Assembly (NCBI GenBank): GCA_044426235.1
Contig: JAWXUS010000001.1
Location: 138,970 to 202,969 of the forward strand
Length of the DNA: 64,000 bases
Direction of reading: 5' to 3'
Origin: JAGHEK01 sp044426235
GTDB lineage: Bacteria; Bacillota; Clostridia; Peptostreptococcales; Peptostreptococcaceae
Shown: positions 45,321 to 54,224 of the stretch, in pieces
How the letters are laid out: every line of letters begins with the position of its first letter
Position numbering within the stretch: position 1 is the first letter of the stretch
Notes under the pieces: model-generated
Database searches by the model: none
Told to the model about the DNA's origin: nothing
The model's input: the letters and a program-made list of their open reading frames with translations, nothing else
Program-made: the position numbers and the translations under genes

Positions 45321-46508
45321 CTATAAAACTCTTCTCGCACCTACGTATTTGCTTGACCAGTAAGAATTACTTAAACTGATTATTTCAACAGTTTTACCAG
45401 ATGATGGAGAATGTATCATTTGACCATTTCCAATATATATTGCAACGTGAGTTATTCCACTTCCAGTCGTACTTGAGAATACTAAATCTCCTTCTCTTAA
45501 ATTAGACCTTGAAACCGCAACCCCTGAACTATATTGTCCTTGAGAAGTTCTAGGAAGAGTTATTCCTACTGCATTTCTAAATACATAATAAGTAAGTCCT
45601 GAACAATCAAAGCTATTTGGCCCTTGACCTGCCCATTGATATGGCTTTCCAAGTTGTGCTCTAGCTAAACTTATAACTTTACTAGCATTACTTGTACTTG
45701 TACTAGTATTTGTATTTGTATTTGTATTTGTGTTAGTATTTGGAAGTTCAGTTACACCAACTGTAATATATTGTCCACTTGCCCAACCTGTTGTTCCATT
45801 ACTTAATGTTATTTTATACCAACCATTGCTACTTTCTAAAACATCAACTACTGTTCCTCTTGAAACTGAAGTTATTACTCCATTTGAAGTAGACGCTCCA
45901 CTACGTACATTTAAACTATTTGTACTTACAGTTCCTTTTTGATTAACACTCGTTGATGGAGTAGTAGTTGAAGGTGTACTTGTTGATGGAGTACTTGTAG
46001 TCGTTCCACTAGTACTTACATAACTAGAACTTGCCCAACCTGTAGTTCCATTACTTAATCTTATTTGACTCCAACCATTACTAGTTTGTAATACATCAAC
46101 TTCTGTTCCTCTTGAAACTTTAGTTATTATCGAATTTGAAGTAGATGCTCCACTACGTACATTTAAGCTACTCGCAGTTATCGTTCCTTTTTGAGTAACA
46201 GATGGAGTTATAGTTGAACCTGTTGTAGTATTTTGTCTTATATAGCTTGCACTACTCCAACCTATAGTTCCGTTACTTAACTTTACTTTATACCAACCGT
46301 TGCTACTTTCTAATATTTCTACATTTGTTCCGTTGCTTATTTTAGTTATTACATTCGAATTTATCGTTGCTGCCTCTCTAACATTTAACGAACTTGCTGT
46401 TACTGTACCTGTATTTGAATCTGCATAACCTATTCCAGATGATACTAAAACACCTAGTGCCGATAGGCTAGCAGACACTACTACTTTCTTATTATCAAAC
46501 ATACTCAA
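45321..46508 (-). CDS. Secreted SH3b-NlpC/P60 peptidoglycan hydrolase
   Basis: A 395-residue protein. Signal peptide (cleavage after IGYAD region, residue ~30). Three bacterial SH3 domains at about 35-92, 108-165 and 191-249, each with SLNVR and NGWYKVKLSNGT-type blocks, joined by Thr/Ser/Pro-rich linkers. An Asn-Thr repeat linker (257-270) leads to the NlpC/P60 domain with Cys302 (FDCSG), His354 (THVAIYIG) and His366. It cuts gamma-D-Glu to diamino-acid bonds in wall peptides, with the SH3 domains binding the wall. A strong promoter with a perfect 27-bp palindrome lies upstream. Confidence 0.93.
   Translation of the reverse strand: MSMFDNKKVVVSASLSALGVLVSSGIGYADSNTGTVTASSLNVREAATINSNVITKISNGTNVEILESSNGWYKVKLSNGTIGWSSASYIRQNTTTGSTITPSVTQKGTITASSLNVRSGASTSNSIITKVSRGTEVDVLQTSNGWSQIRLSNGTTGWASSSYVSTSGTTTSTPSTSTPSTTTPSTSVNQKGTVSTNSLNVRSGASTSNGVITSVSRGTVVDVLESSNGWYKITLSNGTTGWASGQYITVGVTELPNTNTNTNTNTNTSTSTSNASKVISLARAQLGKPYQWAGQGPNSFDCSGLTYYVFRNAVGITLPRTSQGQYSSGVAVSRSNLREGDLVFSSTTGSGITHVAIYIGNGQMIHSPSSGKTVEIISLSNSYWSSKYVGARRVL
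45699..45740 (-). repeat. Hexanucleotide repeat encoding Asn-Thr linker
   Basis: About six near-identical TTGTAT units (minus-strand Asn-Thr codon pairs) in the linker before the NlpC/P60 domain; likely variable in length between strains. Confidence 0.8.
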
Positions 46509-46547
46509 ATCTCCTTTAATTGCTATTTAATCTAAAACCTTATTTCT

Positions 46548-46606
46548 ATTATATATAGAAATACATATAGTTTCAATACAAATTATGACAAACCTTGTCA
46601 TAATTT
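46548..46606 (-). promoter_or_regulatory. Promoter and 27-bp palindromic operator of the NlpC/P60 gene
   Basis: Minus strand: TTGAAA (46576-46571), 17-bp spacer, TATAAT (46553-46548). Just upstream lies a perfect inverted repeat, AAATTATGACAA and TTGTCATAATTT (46580-46591, 46595-46606), with 12-bp arms and a 3-bp gap. Its place next to the -35 box suits an activator or a looping repressor. Confidence 0.65.
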
Positions 46607-46824
46607 ATATTTTCTTTAGTTTAATATCAATATTTTGTCTTGAGTTTATCTTATAATTTTATTTTAAGAAGTTGTTTTTTTACCAATAAATATATATATA
46701 ATCTATTCATATTATAATTTTTAAATAAAGCATTTGATACCTATTTCATTTATTTCAGTCTATGTCTAAGACCTATACGATATGTTTTATTTACAACTTT
46801 ATTGAGTATATTAAGTAGTAGTAA
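46607..46824. other. Intergenic region between the NlpC/P60 gene and uvsE
   Basis: Apart from the palindrome and promoter listed separately, I see no gene, RNA or clear hairpin in this AT-rich stretch. Confidence 0.5.
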
Positions 46825-47778
46825 CTATAATTTAATCGTTGAGTTATCAATAAATTCTATTTTTTTACTTTTTTCTTTTAGATTATTTATCAAATCAAAA
46901 AGTGCTAAATCTTTACTCTTAGCCTCAATCATAACATCAAAATCTATATTTAATTTTCTAGCTAAACTTAGAAATTTAATAAAGTCATCCGTATCTATGT
47001 AATCAGAATGTTTTTTATCATTTTCAAATTCTCTAGGACTTGAAAAATGGATTTTTGGAGGTAATAATTGGTTATTCCAAGTATCAAAAATTTCTTTCAA
47101 TATTTCTTCTAAATTATCAAAATCATTATTACAATTATGGTGATGAACATCAAGTACCATTGGCAAATTAGTTTTCCTACATAAATTTAAAGTTTCAAGT
47201 GCTGTAAAAGTTTTATCATCGTTTTCTATTATAAGCCTATTTTTAACTTTTATCGGTAACATTTCTAAATTATTAATAAATCTTTTTATTGCCTCATCTT
47301 TACCACCCTTTGCACCTCCTATATGAAGTACCAACTTTCCTTCATCATAATTCATAGCATCAAATAGACTACTTTGAAATTTTAAACTTTCAATAGTATT
47401 TAAAACCACACTTTCCCTATCACTATTTAACACATTAAATTGATCTGGATGAAAATCTACTCTCAAATCATTCTCTTTTATTATTTTACCTAAATGAATA
47501 AAATCCTGCTTAAAATATTTCATAAAATCCCACTTAACTTCTAGGTGAGTCGCAAGTGGAATAAGTGCCGACGTTATTCTATAAAAGTGAATTTTGTTAT
47601 CTATATTATATAATAAGATCTTTTCTAATGCCTCAATATTTGAATAAGTTACACTTTTTAATTTATCAAGCCTTTCTTTTTCATTTAACTTTAAATATCT
47701 TGAATAAGTTAGAGTTGATGATGAAGTTACCTTATCTAAATTAAGTGCTATTGCCACGTATCCGAATCTTATTTTCAA
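46825..47778 (-). CDS. uvsE: UV damage endonuclease UvsE
   Basis: A 317-residue TIM-barrel nuclease of the UVDE family: IRFGYVAIA at the N-terminus, FYRITSALIPLATH, DFHPDQFNVLNSDRE, LVLHIGGAKGGK, IENDDKTFT and LPMVLDVHHHNC, each supplying metal ligands. It nicks 5' to cyclobutane dimers and other lesions. It is divergent from the flippase gene and monocistronic. Ribosome site AGAGGTATTAATTTTTG is weak. Confidence 0.95.
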   Translation of the reverse strand: MKIRFGYVAIALNLDKVTSSSTLTYSRYLKLNEKERLDKLKSVTYSNIEALEKILLYNIDNKIHFYRITSALIPLATHLEVKWDFMKYFKQDFIHLGKIIKENDLRVDFHPDQFNVLNSDRESVVLNTIESLKFQSSLFDAMNYDEGKLVLHIGGAKGGKDEAIKRFINNLEMLPIKVKNRLIIENDDKTFTALETLNLCRKTNLPMVLDVHHHNCNNDFDNLEEILKEIFDTWNNQLLPPKIHFSSPREFENDKKHSDYIDTDDFIKFLSLARKLNIDFDVMIEAKSKDLALFDLINNLKEKSKKIEFIDNSTIKL

Positions 47779-47886
47779 AAATTAATACCTCTTTTCATAA
47801 ATTTGATATTAGTTTTTACTAATTATAAATATTTATTATAACAAAAACATATATATAGATATTAAAACTAAAGAGAGGATTTTTTT

Positions 47887-49449
47887 ATGAAAAGAAAAAA
47901 ATTAATAATTAACACCTTAATTCTAACATTTTCGACATTAATACTTAGCTTTATTGGAATGAGTTTTAGAGTATTTTTAGCAAACAAGATACAAAGTGAA
48001 GGAATGGGACTTTTTACACTTATTATGAGTGTGTTTATTATGGCATCAACGATTTCAATTTCTGGAATTAGAGTTACAACAACAAGACTAATCGCCGAGG
48101 AACTTGGCCGAAATAGTTTATCAAACATAAAAAAAATTATGAAAAGTGCATTCATATATGCATTAATATTTAGTTCAATTACATTTTTAGGAATGTATTA
48201 TGGAGCAGATTTTATTGGAAATTACATAATAAACGATGAACGTGTTATAACACCTATTAAAATTTTATCACTTTCAATTCCATTTATAGGTATGGGCGCT
48301 TGTTTTCACGGTTATTTTTATGGTATGAGAAAAGTAATTAGAAGTGTTTCAGCGGATATTGTTGAAAGTTTAGTTATGATGAGTGTAATAATATTATTTC
48401 TTGGAAATTATATAGACAAAGGACTTAATTATTCTTGTGCATTAATTGCGGTTGGAATGTCACTTGGAAATATTATTAGTACAGTTTATTTCTATATTTT
48501 ATACATATTCGATAAAAAAACTAAATCAAATAATAGAACTCAAAAAGATTTTTCAGTTATTAAAATTTTCTCAATTTCATTTCCAATAGCTTGTAGTTCA
48601 TACATACAAATGGGACTTAAGACCGTTGAGGATATTTTGATTCCTCAAGCGCTTAGAAAGTTTGGGTCATCATCTTCTTCATCTCTTTCAATTTTTGGTG
48701 TAATTAAAGGTATGGCACTTCCAATTCTTCATTTTCCCTCAGTATTTTTAGCATCTTTTTCAACACTTATAATCCCTGAAATTGCAGAGGCCAATGCACT
48801 AAATAATAAAAATAGAGTTAATTACATAATCAGTAGTGTTTTTAAATTCACATTACTACTTGCAATATTTTCAACAGGACTTTTTATGACATTCTCAAAT
48901 GAACTTGGAGATGCGCTATTTGATAATAATCAAGTATCAATTATGCTAAAAATTCTTGCACCTCTTATTCCATTTATGTATTTGGATAGAGTGGTTGATG
49001 GAAGTTTAAATGCTCTAGATCAACAAATGGCAACACTTAAATTTAATTTGATTGATATGTGTATTAGAATATTTTTAATAATATATTTAATTCCTCAAAA
49101 AGGTATTGAAGGATTTATATTGGTATTATTTATTGGAACTCTACTTAATGCAACCCTTAGTATTAATAAACTTTTACAAGTTACAAAACTTAAATTTAAA
49201 ATTAAAGATTGGATTTTAATACCTTCTATTTGTATATTACTTAGTGGACAATTAGTTAAATTTATTCTTACTATATTTAACTTAAATATGTTTTTAATAA
49301 TTTTACTTACCATAATATTTTATTTCGTATTCTTATTCTTATTTAAATCTCTTACAAAAAAGGATATTATGTGGTTTGTAGATGCATTTAAAAACAACGA
49401 ACCTATTGGAGAAAACTTATTCGTATGTTCTCTAACAAAAAAATATTAA
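47887..49449 (+). CDS. SpoVB/MurJ-like polysaccharide flippase (MOP superfamily)
   Basis: A 520-residue protein with about fourteen membrane helices. The start KRKKLIINTLILTFSTLILSFIGMSFRVFLANKIQSEGMGLFTLI and the PALRKFGSSSSSSLSIFGVIKGMALPILHFPS region are typical of stage V sporulation protein B-like flippases, which move lipid-linked glycans, such as lipid II, across the membrane. Whether it is a true spore gene cannot be told. Ribosome site GAGAGGATTTTTTT. A hairpin terminator follows about 100 bases after its stop. Confidence 0.9.
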   Translation: MKRKKLIINTLILTFSTLILSFIGMSFRVFLANKIQSEGMGLFTLIMSVFIMASTISISGIRVTTTRLIAEELGRNSLSNIKKIMKSAFIYALIFSSITFLGMYYGADFIGNYIINDERVITPIKILSLSIPFIGMGACFHGYFYGMRKVIRSVSADIVESLVMMSVIILFLGNYIDKGLNYSCALIAVGMSLGNIISTVYFYILYIFDKKTKSNNRTQKDFSVIKIFSISFPIACSSYIQMGLKTVEDILIPQALRKFGSSSSSSLSIFGVIKGMALPILHFPSVFLASFSTLIIPEIAEANALNNKNRVNYIISSVFKFTLLLAIFSTGLFMTFSNELGDALFDNNQVSIMLKILAPLIPFMYLDRVVDGSLNALDQQMATLKFNLIDMCIRIFLIIYLIPQKGIEGFILVLFIGTLLNATLSINKLLQVTKLKFKIKDWILIPSICILLSGQLVKFILTIFNLNMFLIILLTIIFYFVFLFLFKSLTKKDIMWFVDAFKNNEPIGENLFVCSLTKKY

Positions 49450-49547
49450 AAGTGTAACACTTTGTATGATTTCTCGTATAATAAAGTAATCCTTAATAAT
49501 TAAAGTGTTTTTTAATATGTTTTGAGTTATTTTTTTCTTACCTGTTA

Positions 49548-49596
49548 GATACTAAAATTTAATTAAAAATTTTTTAAATTTTAGTATCTTTTTATA
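49548..49596 (+). terminator. Terminator between the flippase and tRNA-Cys
   Basis: Perfect 15-bp stem GATACTAAAATTTAA / TTAAATTTTAGTATC with an 11-base loop and TTTTTAT tail. It isolates the tRNA gene. Confidence 0.85.
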
Positions 49597-49621
49597 AAAA
49601 GTTGCATATAATAAAATATAC

Positions 49622-49695
49622 GGTGGCATAGCCAAGCGGTAAGGCAATGGACTGCAACTCCTTGATCCCCAGTTCGAATCTGGGTGCCACCTCCA
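49622..49695 (+). tRNA. tRNA-Cys (anticodon GCA)
   Basis: Cloverleaf of 74 bases with encoded CCA. Acceptor GGTGGCA pairs with TGCCACC, T-arm CCCAG/TTCGAAT/CTGGG, and anticodon loop CTGCAAC. The anticodon stem ATGGA/TCCTT has a U-U mismatch at the second pair. A terminator follows at once. Confidence 0.95.
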
Positions 49696-49701
49696 ATTAA
49701 T

Positions 49702-49731
49702 AAAAGATCATTTTTTTAAATGGTCTTTTTG
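49702..49731 (+). terminator. Terminator after tRNA-Cys
   Basis: AAAGATCATTT / AAATGGTCTTT with one wobble pair, then TTTTTG. Confidence 0.8.
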
Positions 49732-49898
49732 TTTATCCAATATATACTTTGTTATACTTTTTAAGCTAATACTGTTTAATTCTTTTAAATTCTCTTTATC
49801 TTTTTTACCATAGTTATAGCTAATTATAGCTGTAATACCAATTTAATACCCACCTAAATATACAGTCTTACATAACATTTATAGTCAAGTAGTTTTGT

Positions 49899-50012
49899 AT
49901 GAAAAATTTATTATTAATAGATGAAATATCAAAAATAAAAGGTGTTAGCCATAGAATGATTAGATACTACGATGAACTTATAATATTAACTCCAAATTAT
50001 CTAAATAAATAG
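49899..50012 (+). pseudogene. MerR-family regulator remnant
   Basis: The frame ATG...TAG encodes 37 residues, with IDEISKIKGVSHRMIRYYDELIIL, the N-terminal helix-turn-helix of MerR regulators. It stops early, and the following ~95 bases hold in-other-frame scraps (EDIDSIHKI-like, LLEIVKENISDKMPSFE) up to about 50106. Only the DNA-binding start remains. No ribosome site of note. Confidence 0.7.
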
Positions 50013-50184
50013 GATATAGATAGTATTCATAAAATCTAAGTTAATTATTCTATTAGAAATAGTAAAAGAAAATATTAGTGATAAAATGCCTTCTTTTGAA
50101 ATATAAATTTTAAAGTAATTACTGCATAAAATAAAATTCATATGTGTTATAATTAGTCTATTAACTTATGAATTGGAGATTAAA

Positions 50185-50634
50185 ATGAACGACAAATATA
50201 TAATTTATTTTATAAGTAAAGCTAAGTCACATATGATAAAATTTATTGAAAATAATCTTAAAGAACAAGAGTTAAACGACTTAATTCCAACTCACGGAAA
50301 TATATTAACTGCACTTTATGAAAGTAAAACTAAACTTACAATGAAAGATATTTCAAATAAAATTGGTAAAGATAAATCTACTGTAACTGCACTTATTTCA
50401 AAACTTGAAACATTAGGTTATGTAAAAAAAGAAAAATGTACTATGGATAAAAGAGTTACTTATATTAATTTAACTGATCAATCAATTAATATAAAAGATA
50501 AATTTGATATTATTTCACAAAAAGTAAATCAAACTGCATATGCAGGTTTAACTAATGATGAAAAAAAAGAATTCCTTAGAATTTTAAAAAAGATTTCTAT
50601 AAATTTTAAAGAAGAAATAAAAAAATCAAACTAA
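50185..50634 (+). CDS. MarR-family transcriptional regulator
   Basis: About 149 residues. The winged helix is clear: LTMKDISNKIGKDKSTVTALISKLETLGYVKKEKCTMDKRVTYINLT. N- and C-terminal helices form the dimer part. Ribosome site TTGGAG 6 bases before the ATG at 50185; an upstream in-frame codon at 50173 overlaps that site. MarR proteins repress efflux or stress genes and respond to phenolic or oxidant ligands. The neighbouring TSUP permease and K+ channel are both broken, so its original targets may be lost. Target unknown. Confidence 0.9.
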   Translation: MNDKYIIYFISKAKSHMIKFIENNLKEQELNDLIPTHGNILTALYESKTKLTMKDISNKIGKDKSTVTALISKLETLGYVKKEKCTMDKRVTYINLTDQSINIKDKFDIISQKVNQTAYAGLTNDEKKEFLRILKKISINFKEEIKKSN

Positions 50635-50683
50635 ATATCTAAATATTTCTAAAATATTTTTTTTAATTAATACTATTGTTTCT

Positions 50684-50725
50684 AAAAAAATACAATCAAA
50701 TATTAAAATTGATTGTATTTTTTAT
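50684..50725. terminator. Bidirectional terminator after marR
   Basis: AAATACAATCAA / TTGATTGTATTT stem with a loop of 8 bases, A-run before and T-run after. Confidence 0.88.
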
Positions 50726-50755
50726 ATTCATTAAATTATAACTTTTTAAATTTTA

Positions 50756-51104
50756 TTAACTAAAAAATATTATAAAAACTCCAAGTACTGAAAGTACTAT
50801 TCCTATTACTCTATAAAGTTTCTTTTGTTCAGTCTTATTTGAAACTTTGAACCGAGTAAAGCAAATATTAAAGTTGATATAGCACAAATTGAAAAAAACA
50901 AGTGGATCTGGCATAATTCCTTCTAATACAAAGTGAGAAATTGCTCCAAATAACGCAGTAAAAGTCATTATGAATACACTAGTTCCAACCGCAGTCTTTA
51001 ATTCATATTGTAACACTGTAGTAAGTAAAATTAGCATCATAATTCCACCACCTGCACCACAACCCGCTAATAGTACAAATTGCTATTATTTTTGTAAGCT
51101 CCAT
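50756..51104 (-). pseudogene. TauE/SafE (TSUP) permease remnant
   Basis: The minus-strand frames together read ...GCGAGGGIMMLILL, LKTAVGTSVFIMTFTALFGAISHFVLEG, ICAISTLIFALLGS and a conserved KLYRVIGIVLSVLGV end, as in the TSUP sulfite/anion exporter family. Frame changes are needed near 51070-51090 and, as a compensating pair, around 50900 (a T-run) and 50850. Length corresponds to about one half of a normal TSUP protein. Probably not functional. Confidence 0.75.
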
Positions 51105-51138
51105 AATACACCATCTTTTCTATATAATTATTTTAATC

Positions 51139-51629
51139 TTATTTATCTATATTAAGTGGCAATATCATTGTAATAATTATAGCGAATAAAAATACTTCCG
51201 CCATTGAAATTATTTTTTCTACAATAGACACTGGCGTTATATCTCCATATCCAAGCGTTGTGAATGTTGTAACACTATAATAAAAAAATCAAAATAAGTT
51301 ACAATTACATCACTTGTAAATTGGTAATAATTAGGTGTTAATTTATATTCTATAAAATTAATACTCGCAAATGCAATTATAATAGCTACACATACAAGCA
51401 TCAATGGTATTACATTTTTTCCTCTACGTTTTAACCTTATATAAAACGCTAACACTAAAATAGATATTAAGAAAATGTATGGAACAAATACCATCATATA
51501 TACAACTACTTTACTACCTTTATATAAATCAATATATTTACTCTGTAAAAAACATGTGAAAATAAGACTTAATATAACTAAATTTATCATTAATATCGGT
51601 CTTTTAACTGCTTTATTTATATTTATCAT
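51139..51629 (-). pseudogene. Two-pore-type potassium channel gene with a frameshift
   Basis: The first 110-115 codons encode four possible membrane helices (MININKAVKRPILMINLVILS...). The frame then needs one extra base in the seven-T run at 51288-51282 to continue with the pore helix and selectivity filter TTFTTLGYGDITP and a final membrane helix to TAA 51139. Without it, the protein ends before the filter. TLGYGD is diagnostic of K+ channels of the Ion_trans_2 type. It could be a pseudogene, a slippage-controlled gene or a sequencing error in the homopolymer. Confidence 0.75.
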
Positions 51630-51812
51630 TTTATCATCTAATTAAAAGTTGATTATTTTATATTTTACAAGTAATGTCTTTATCGCCTAATTTTAAATTT
51701 TTCTATTTTTTCAAAAAATAAATTATTTATATTTCTTTCTGTATAATTGTATTAATATTATATGCTAAAACTATCTAAAAATCCATTTATATCATATTAT
51801 CTTTAATAAATA

Positions 51813-51846
51813 TAAAAAAATCCGTAGAATATAAAAATCCTACGGT
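51813..51846 (-). terminator. Terminator after glycerate kinase
   Basis: CCGTAG / CTACGG stem with a 12-base AT-rich loop, then ATTTTTTT on the minus strand. Confidence 0.8.
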
Positions 51847-51860
51847 AAATACTTTTTATT

Positions 51861-52994
51861 TTAATTAAATGTATTTATTAAGTTAAATACTTGTTCAACA
51901 GTATTTATCATATTTTCTCTTGCATTATCTTTATTCATAGCATCTTCTAAGGTCATTGCTCCATTTACTATTGCAAAGTATGCATCTATTCCTTCTTCAT
52001 TGCACTTTATTGCATCAGTAGTTGTGCATCCTGCAAATGCTAAAACTTTTTTATTATATTTTTTTGCAAGTTTTGCAACTCCAATAGGTGCTTTCCCCAT
52101 AGCAGTTTGATTATCAAGTCTTCCCTCACCAGTTATTACTATATCAACATCTTTTATTTTGTCTTCAAGATTTATTTCATCAAGTATTATATCAACACCT
52201 GATTTTAAGTTTGAATTTAAGAATGTTACAAATGCAAATCCAAGACCTCCAGCTGCACCAACACCTTCAACTTGAGAATAATCTTTTCCAAATTTATCAC
52301 TACAAACCTTAGCAAAATTAATCATTCCATTATCTAATTCTTTAACTATTTCAGGAGTAGCACCTTTTTGTGGTCCATAAATATATGCTGCACCATTTTC
52401 ACCGAATAAAGGATTGTTAACGTCACAAGCTATTTTAAAAGTACATTCATCAAGTTCTTTTAATTTATTAGTAGTTTCAATTCTTTTTATTTCACTTAAA
52501 ACTTTTCCACCAGTTGAAACTAAATTATCATTTGAATCGAAAAATTCAAATCCTAATGCTTGTAACATACCAACACCACAATCATTAGTTGCACTTCCAC
52601 CAATTCCAATTATAAAATCACGACAACCTTCATTTATGGCCTCTTTAATTATCTCTCCAACTCCGTAAGTAGTAGTAGTAAGTGGATTTTTGTCAGCTCC
52701 TTCAACTAATGTTATTCCTGATGCCTCTGCCATTTCAATTATAGCAGTATTATTTACTATTCCATATATTGCATTTAATTCTTTTAAGTTTGGTCCTTTT
52801 ACTGTAACAGTTTTTTGAGTTCCGTTCATTCCCTCAACTAAAGCACAAACTGTTCCTTCTCCACCGTCTGCAAGTGGCATAACTTCGACTTCAAAATCTT
52901 TGTTAGTTTTAAGTATTCCACACTTTATTGCATCTCCTGCCTCAATCGAACTTAAACTTCCCTTTAGTGAATCTATTGATACTAATATTTTCAT
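51861..52994 (-). CDS. glxK: Glycerate kinase (GlxK/GarK family)
   Basis: A 377-residue glycerate 2-kinase of the GarK type: DSLKGSLSSIEAGDAI at the N-terminus, MPLADGGEGTV, GIGGSATNDCGVGMLQALGFEF, GAAGGLGFA and ITGEGRLDNQTAMGKAP. It converts D-glycerate with ATP to 2-phosphoglycerate, which enters glycolysis. It sits downstream of a CdaR-type regulator in the same direction and 4.6 kb downstream of the mannosylglycerate hydrolase, which releases glycerate. Ribosome site AAAGGAGCGATTTTT. Confidence 0.95.
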   Translation of the reverse strand: MKILVSIDSLKGSLSSIEAGDAIKCGILKTNKDFEVEVMPLADGGEGTVCALVEGMNGTQKTVTVKGPNLKELNAIYGIVNNTAIIEMAEASGITLVEGADKNPLTTTTYGVGEIIKEAINEGCRDFIIGIGGSATNDCGVGMLQALGFEFFDSNDNLVSTGGKVLSEIKRIETTNKLKELDECTFKIACDVNNPLFGENGAAYIYGPQKGATPEIVKELDNGMINFAKVCSDKFGKDYSQVEGVGAAGGLGFAFVTFLNSNLKSGVDIILDEINLEDKIKDVDIVITGEGRLDNQTAMGKAPIGVAKLAKKYNKKVLAFAGCTTTDAIKCNEEGIDAYFAIVNGAMTLEDAMNKDNARENMINTVEQVFNLINTFN

Positions 52995-53114
52995 AAAAAT
53001 CGCTCCTTTTTTCTTAATTATATTAAGATTATATCAAGTAAAAATTTTAATTTTAATATTATGGATAATAATTTTTATTAATAAATAATGCTTATTTTTA
53101 TTACTTGTAACAAA

Positions 53115-54173
53115 TTATATTTTTATTGCAGTATATAACACAATTGCATCTTTAAATTTTCTTGGATTTAACTTACTTTTCTCATAAATAATATCTAATC
53201 TATACTGAAGTGTATTCTTATGTATATTTAGTTTTTCTGAAGTTATTTTAAGTGACATATCATTTTCATAGTAGACTTTTAATATCTCCATTTCTTCAAT
53301 ACTAATATTTGATAAGTTACTCTTTTTAAATTCATTTTTTTCATCTTGATTTATTGAATTTATTAAATTATCAAATTTCAAAGAATTTATTTCCGTTAAA
53401 ATAATTTTATTCTTAATTGAATTTTTAACTGCCAAAATAGCCTCCTCGTAAGATTTATGAGTTTGCTCTATTTTTTTACAATCAGAAACTCCAATATATA
53501 AATCATCATATTTTATATTTAAAAGATTTTCTTTTAACATTTTATATTTTTTTTCATCACAAATAATTATAAATTCATCTGGAAAAATATAAGTTTTTAA
53601 TTTAATTTCAAGTTTATCAAAAATACTATTAAGATCATTTTCAATATTTTGAATTAATTTTATATTTTTTCTCTCTTTAATCTTTATAACTATACAACAA
53701 AACTTATTATTTCTAATTAATATCTGATTTATAATTTCATTAAGCTCTTTTTCATTATTTTTATCATTATATATTAAAGACTTAACGATATAGCCAATTC
53801 TTTTTTTATCGTATTCATACTTATAATTTAGCATTTGTTCTTTAAGAAATACTTCGCTTATTTTTATTGCCAAAAATCCATACTTTTCAACTTCTGTTGG
53901 CTCCCCACTAATTCCAATAGATCCTATGCATTCATCATTTATATTTATTGGAAAGTTTATCCCCTTTTTACTTCCATTAAATAAACCGTCTTCTTCAACT
54001 ATTAATGGTTCTTTTTTTTGTATACTAATAAAACCTGCCTCGTGAAACATATCTATTCTCTTGTTATCTGTACTTGCAATTATCATTCCCTTTTTATTAA
54101 TAAAATTTATATCTTTGTCTATAACTTCATTTATAGCCTCTACAATTTTACTTGATATATTTTTATTTATCAT
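53115..54173 (-). CDS. CdaR-family (sugar diacid/glycerate) transcriptional regulator
   Basis: About 352 residues. The N-terminal ~125 residues are the diacid-recognition domain (FHEAGFISIQKKEPLIVEEDG, NFPININDECIGSIGISG), a Cache-like ligand fold; the middle is a degenerate GGDEF-like region, and the C-terminus is the PucR helix-turn-helix (LKVYYENDMSLKITSEKLNIHKNTLQYRL). CdaR in E. coli is activated by glycerate or galactarate; here the neighbour is glycerate kinase. Start ATG 54173 with GGAGGGATTT; an upstream TTG at 54185 is part of that site. Confidence 0.9.
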   Translation of the reverse strand: MINKNISSKIVEAINEVIDKDINFINKKGMIIASTDNKRIDMFHEAGFISIQKKEPLIVEEDGLFNGSKKGINFPININDECIGSIGISGEPTEVEKYGFLAIKISEVFLKEQMLNYKYEYDKKRIGYIVKSLIYNDKNNEKELNEIINQILIRNNKFCCIVIKIKERKNIKLIQNIENDLNSIFDKLEIKLKTYIFPDEFIIICDEKKYKMLKENLLNIKYDDLYIGVSDCKKIEQTHKSYEEAILAVKNSIKNKIILTEINSLKFDNLINSINQDEKNEFKKSNLSNISIEEMEILKVYYENDMSLKITSEKLNIHKNTLQYRLDIIYEKSKLNPRKFKDAIVLYTAIKI

Positions 54174-54186
54174 AAATCCCTCCAAA

Positions 54187-54219
54187 TTAAAAAACTTACC
54201 AAATTAATGATAAGTTTTT
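54187..54219 (-). terminator. Terminator after the DUF4438 gene
   Basis: AAAACTTA / TAAGTTTT stem with an AT-rich internal loop, T-run on the minus strand. Confidence 0.72.
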
Positions 54220-54224
54220 ATTTA

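Noticed and set aside
46607..46824. Search for a small RNA or riboswitch between the NlpC/P60 gene and uvsE
   Set aside because: No stable hairpin followed by a T-run and no recognisable conserved RNA motif.
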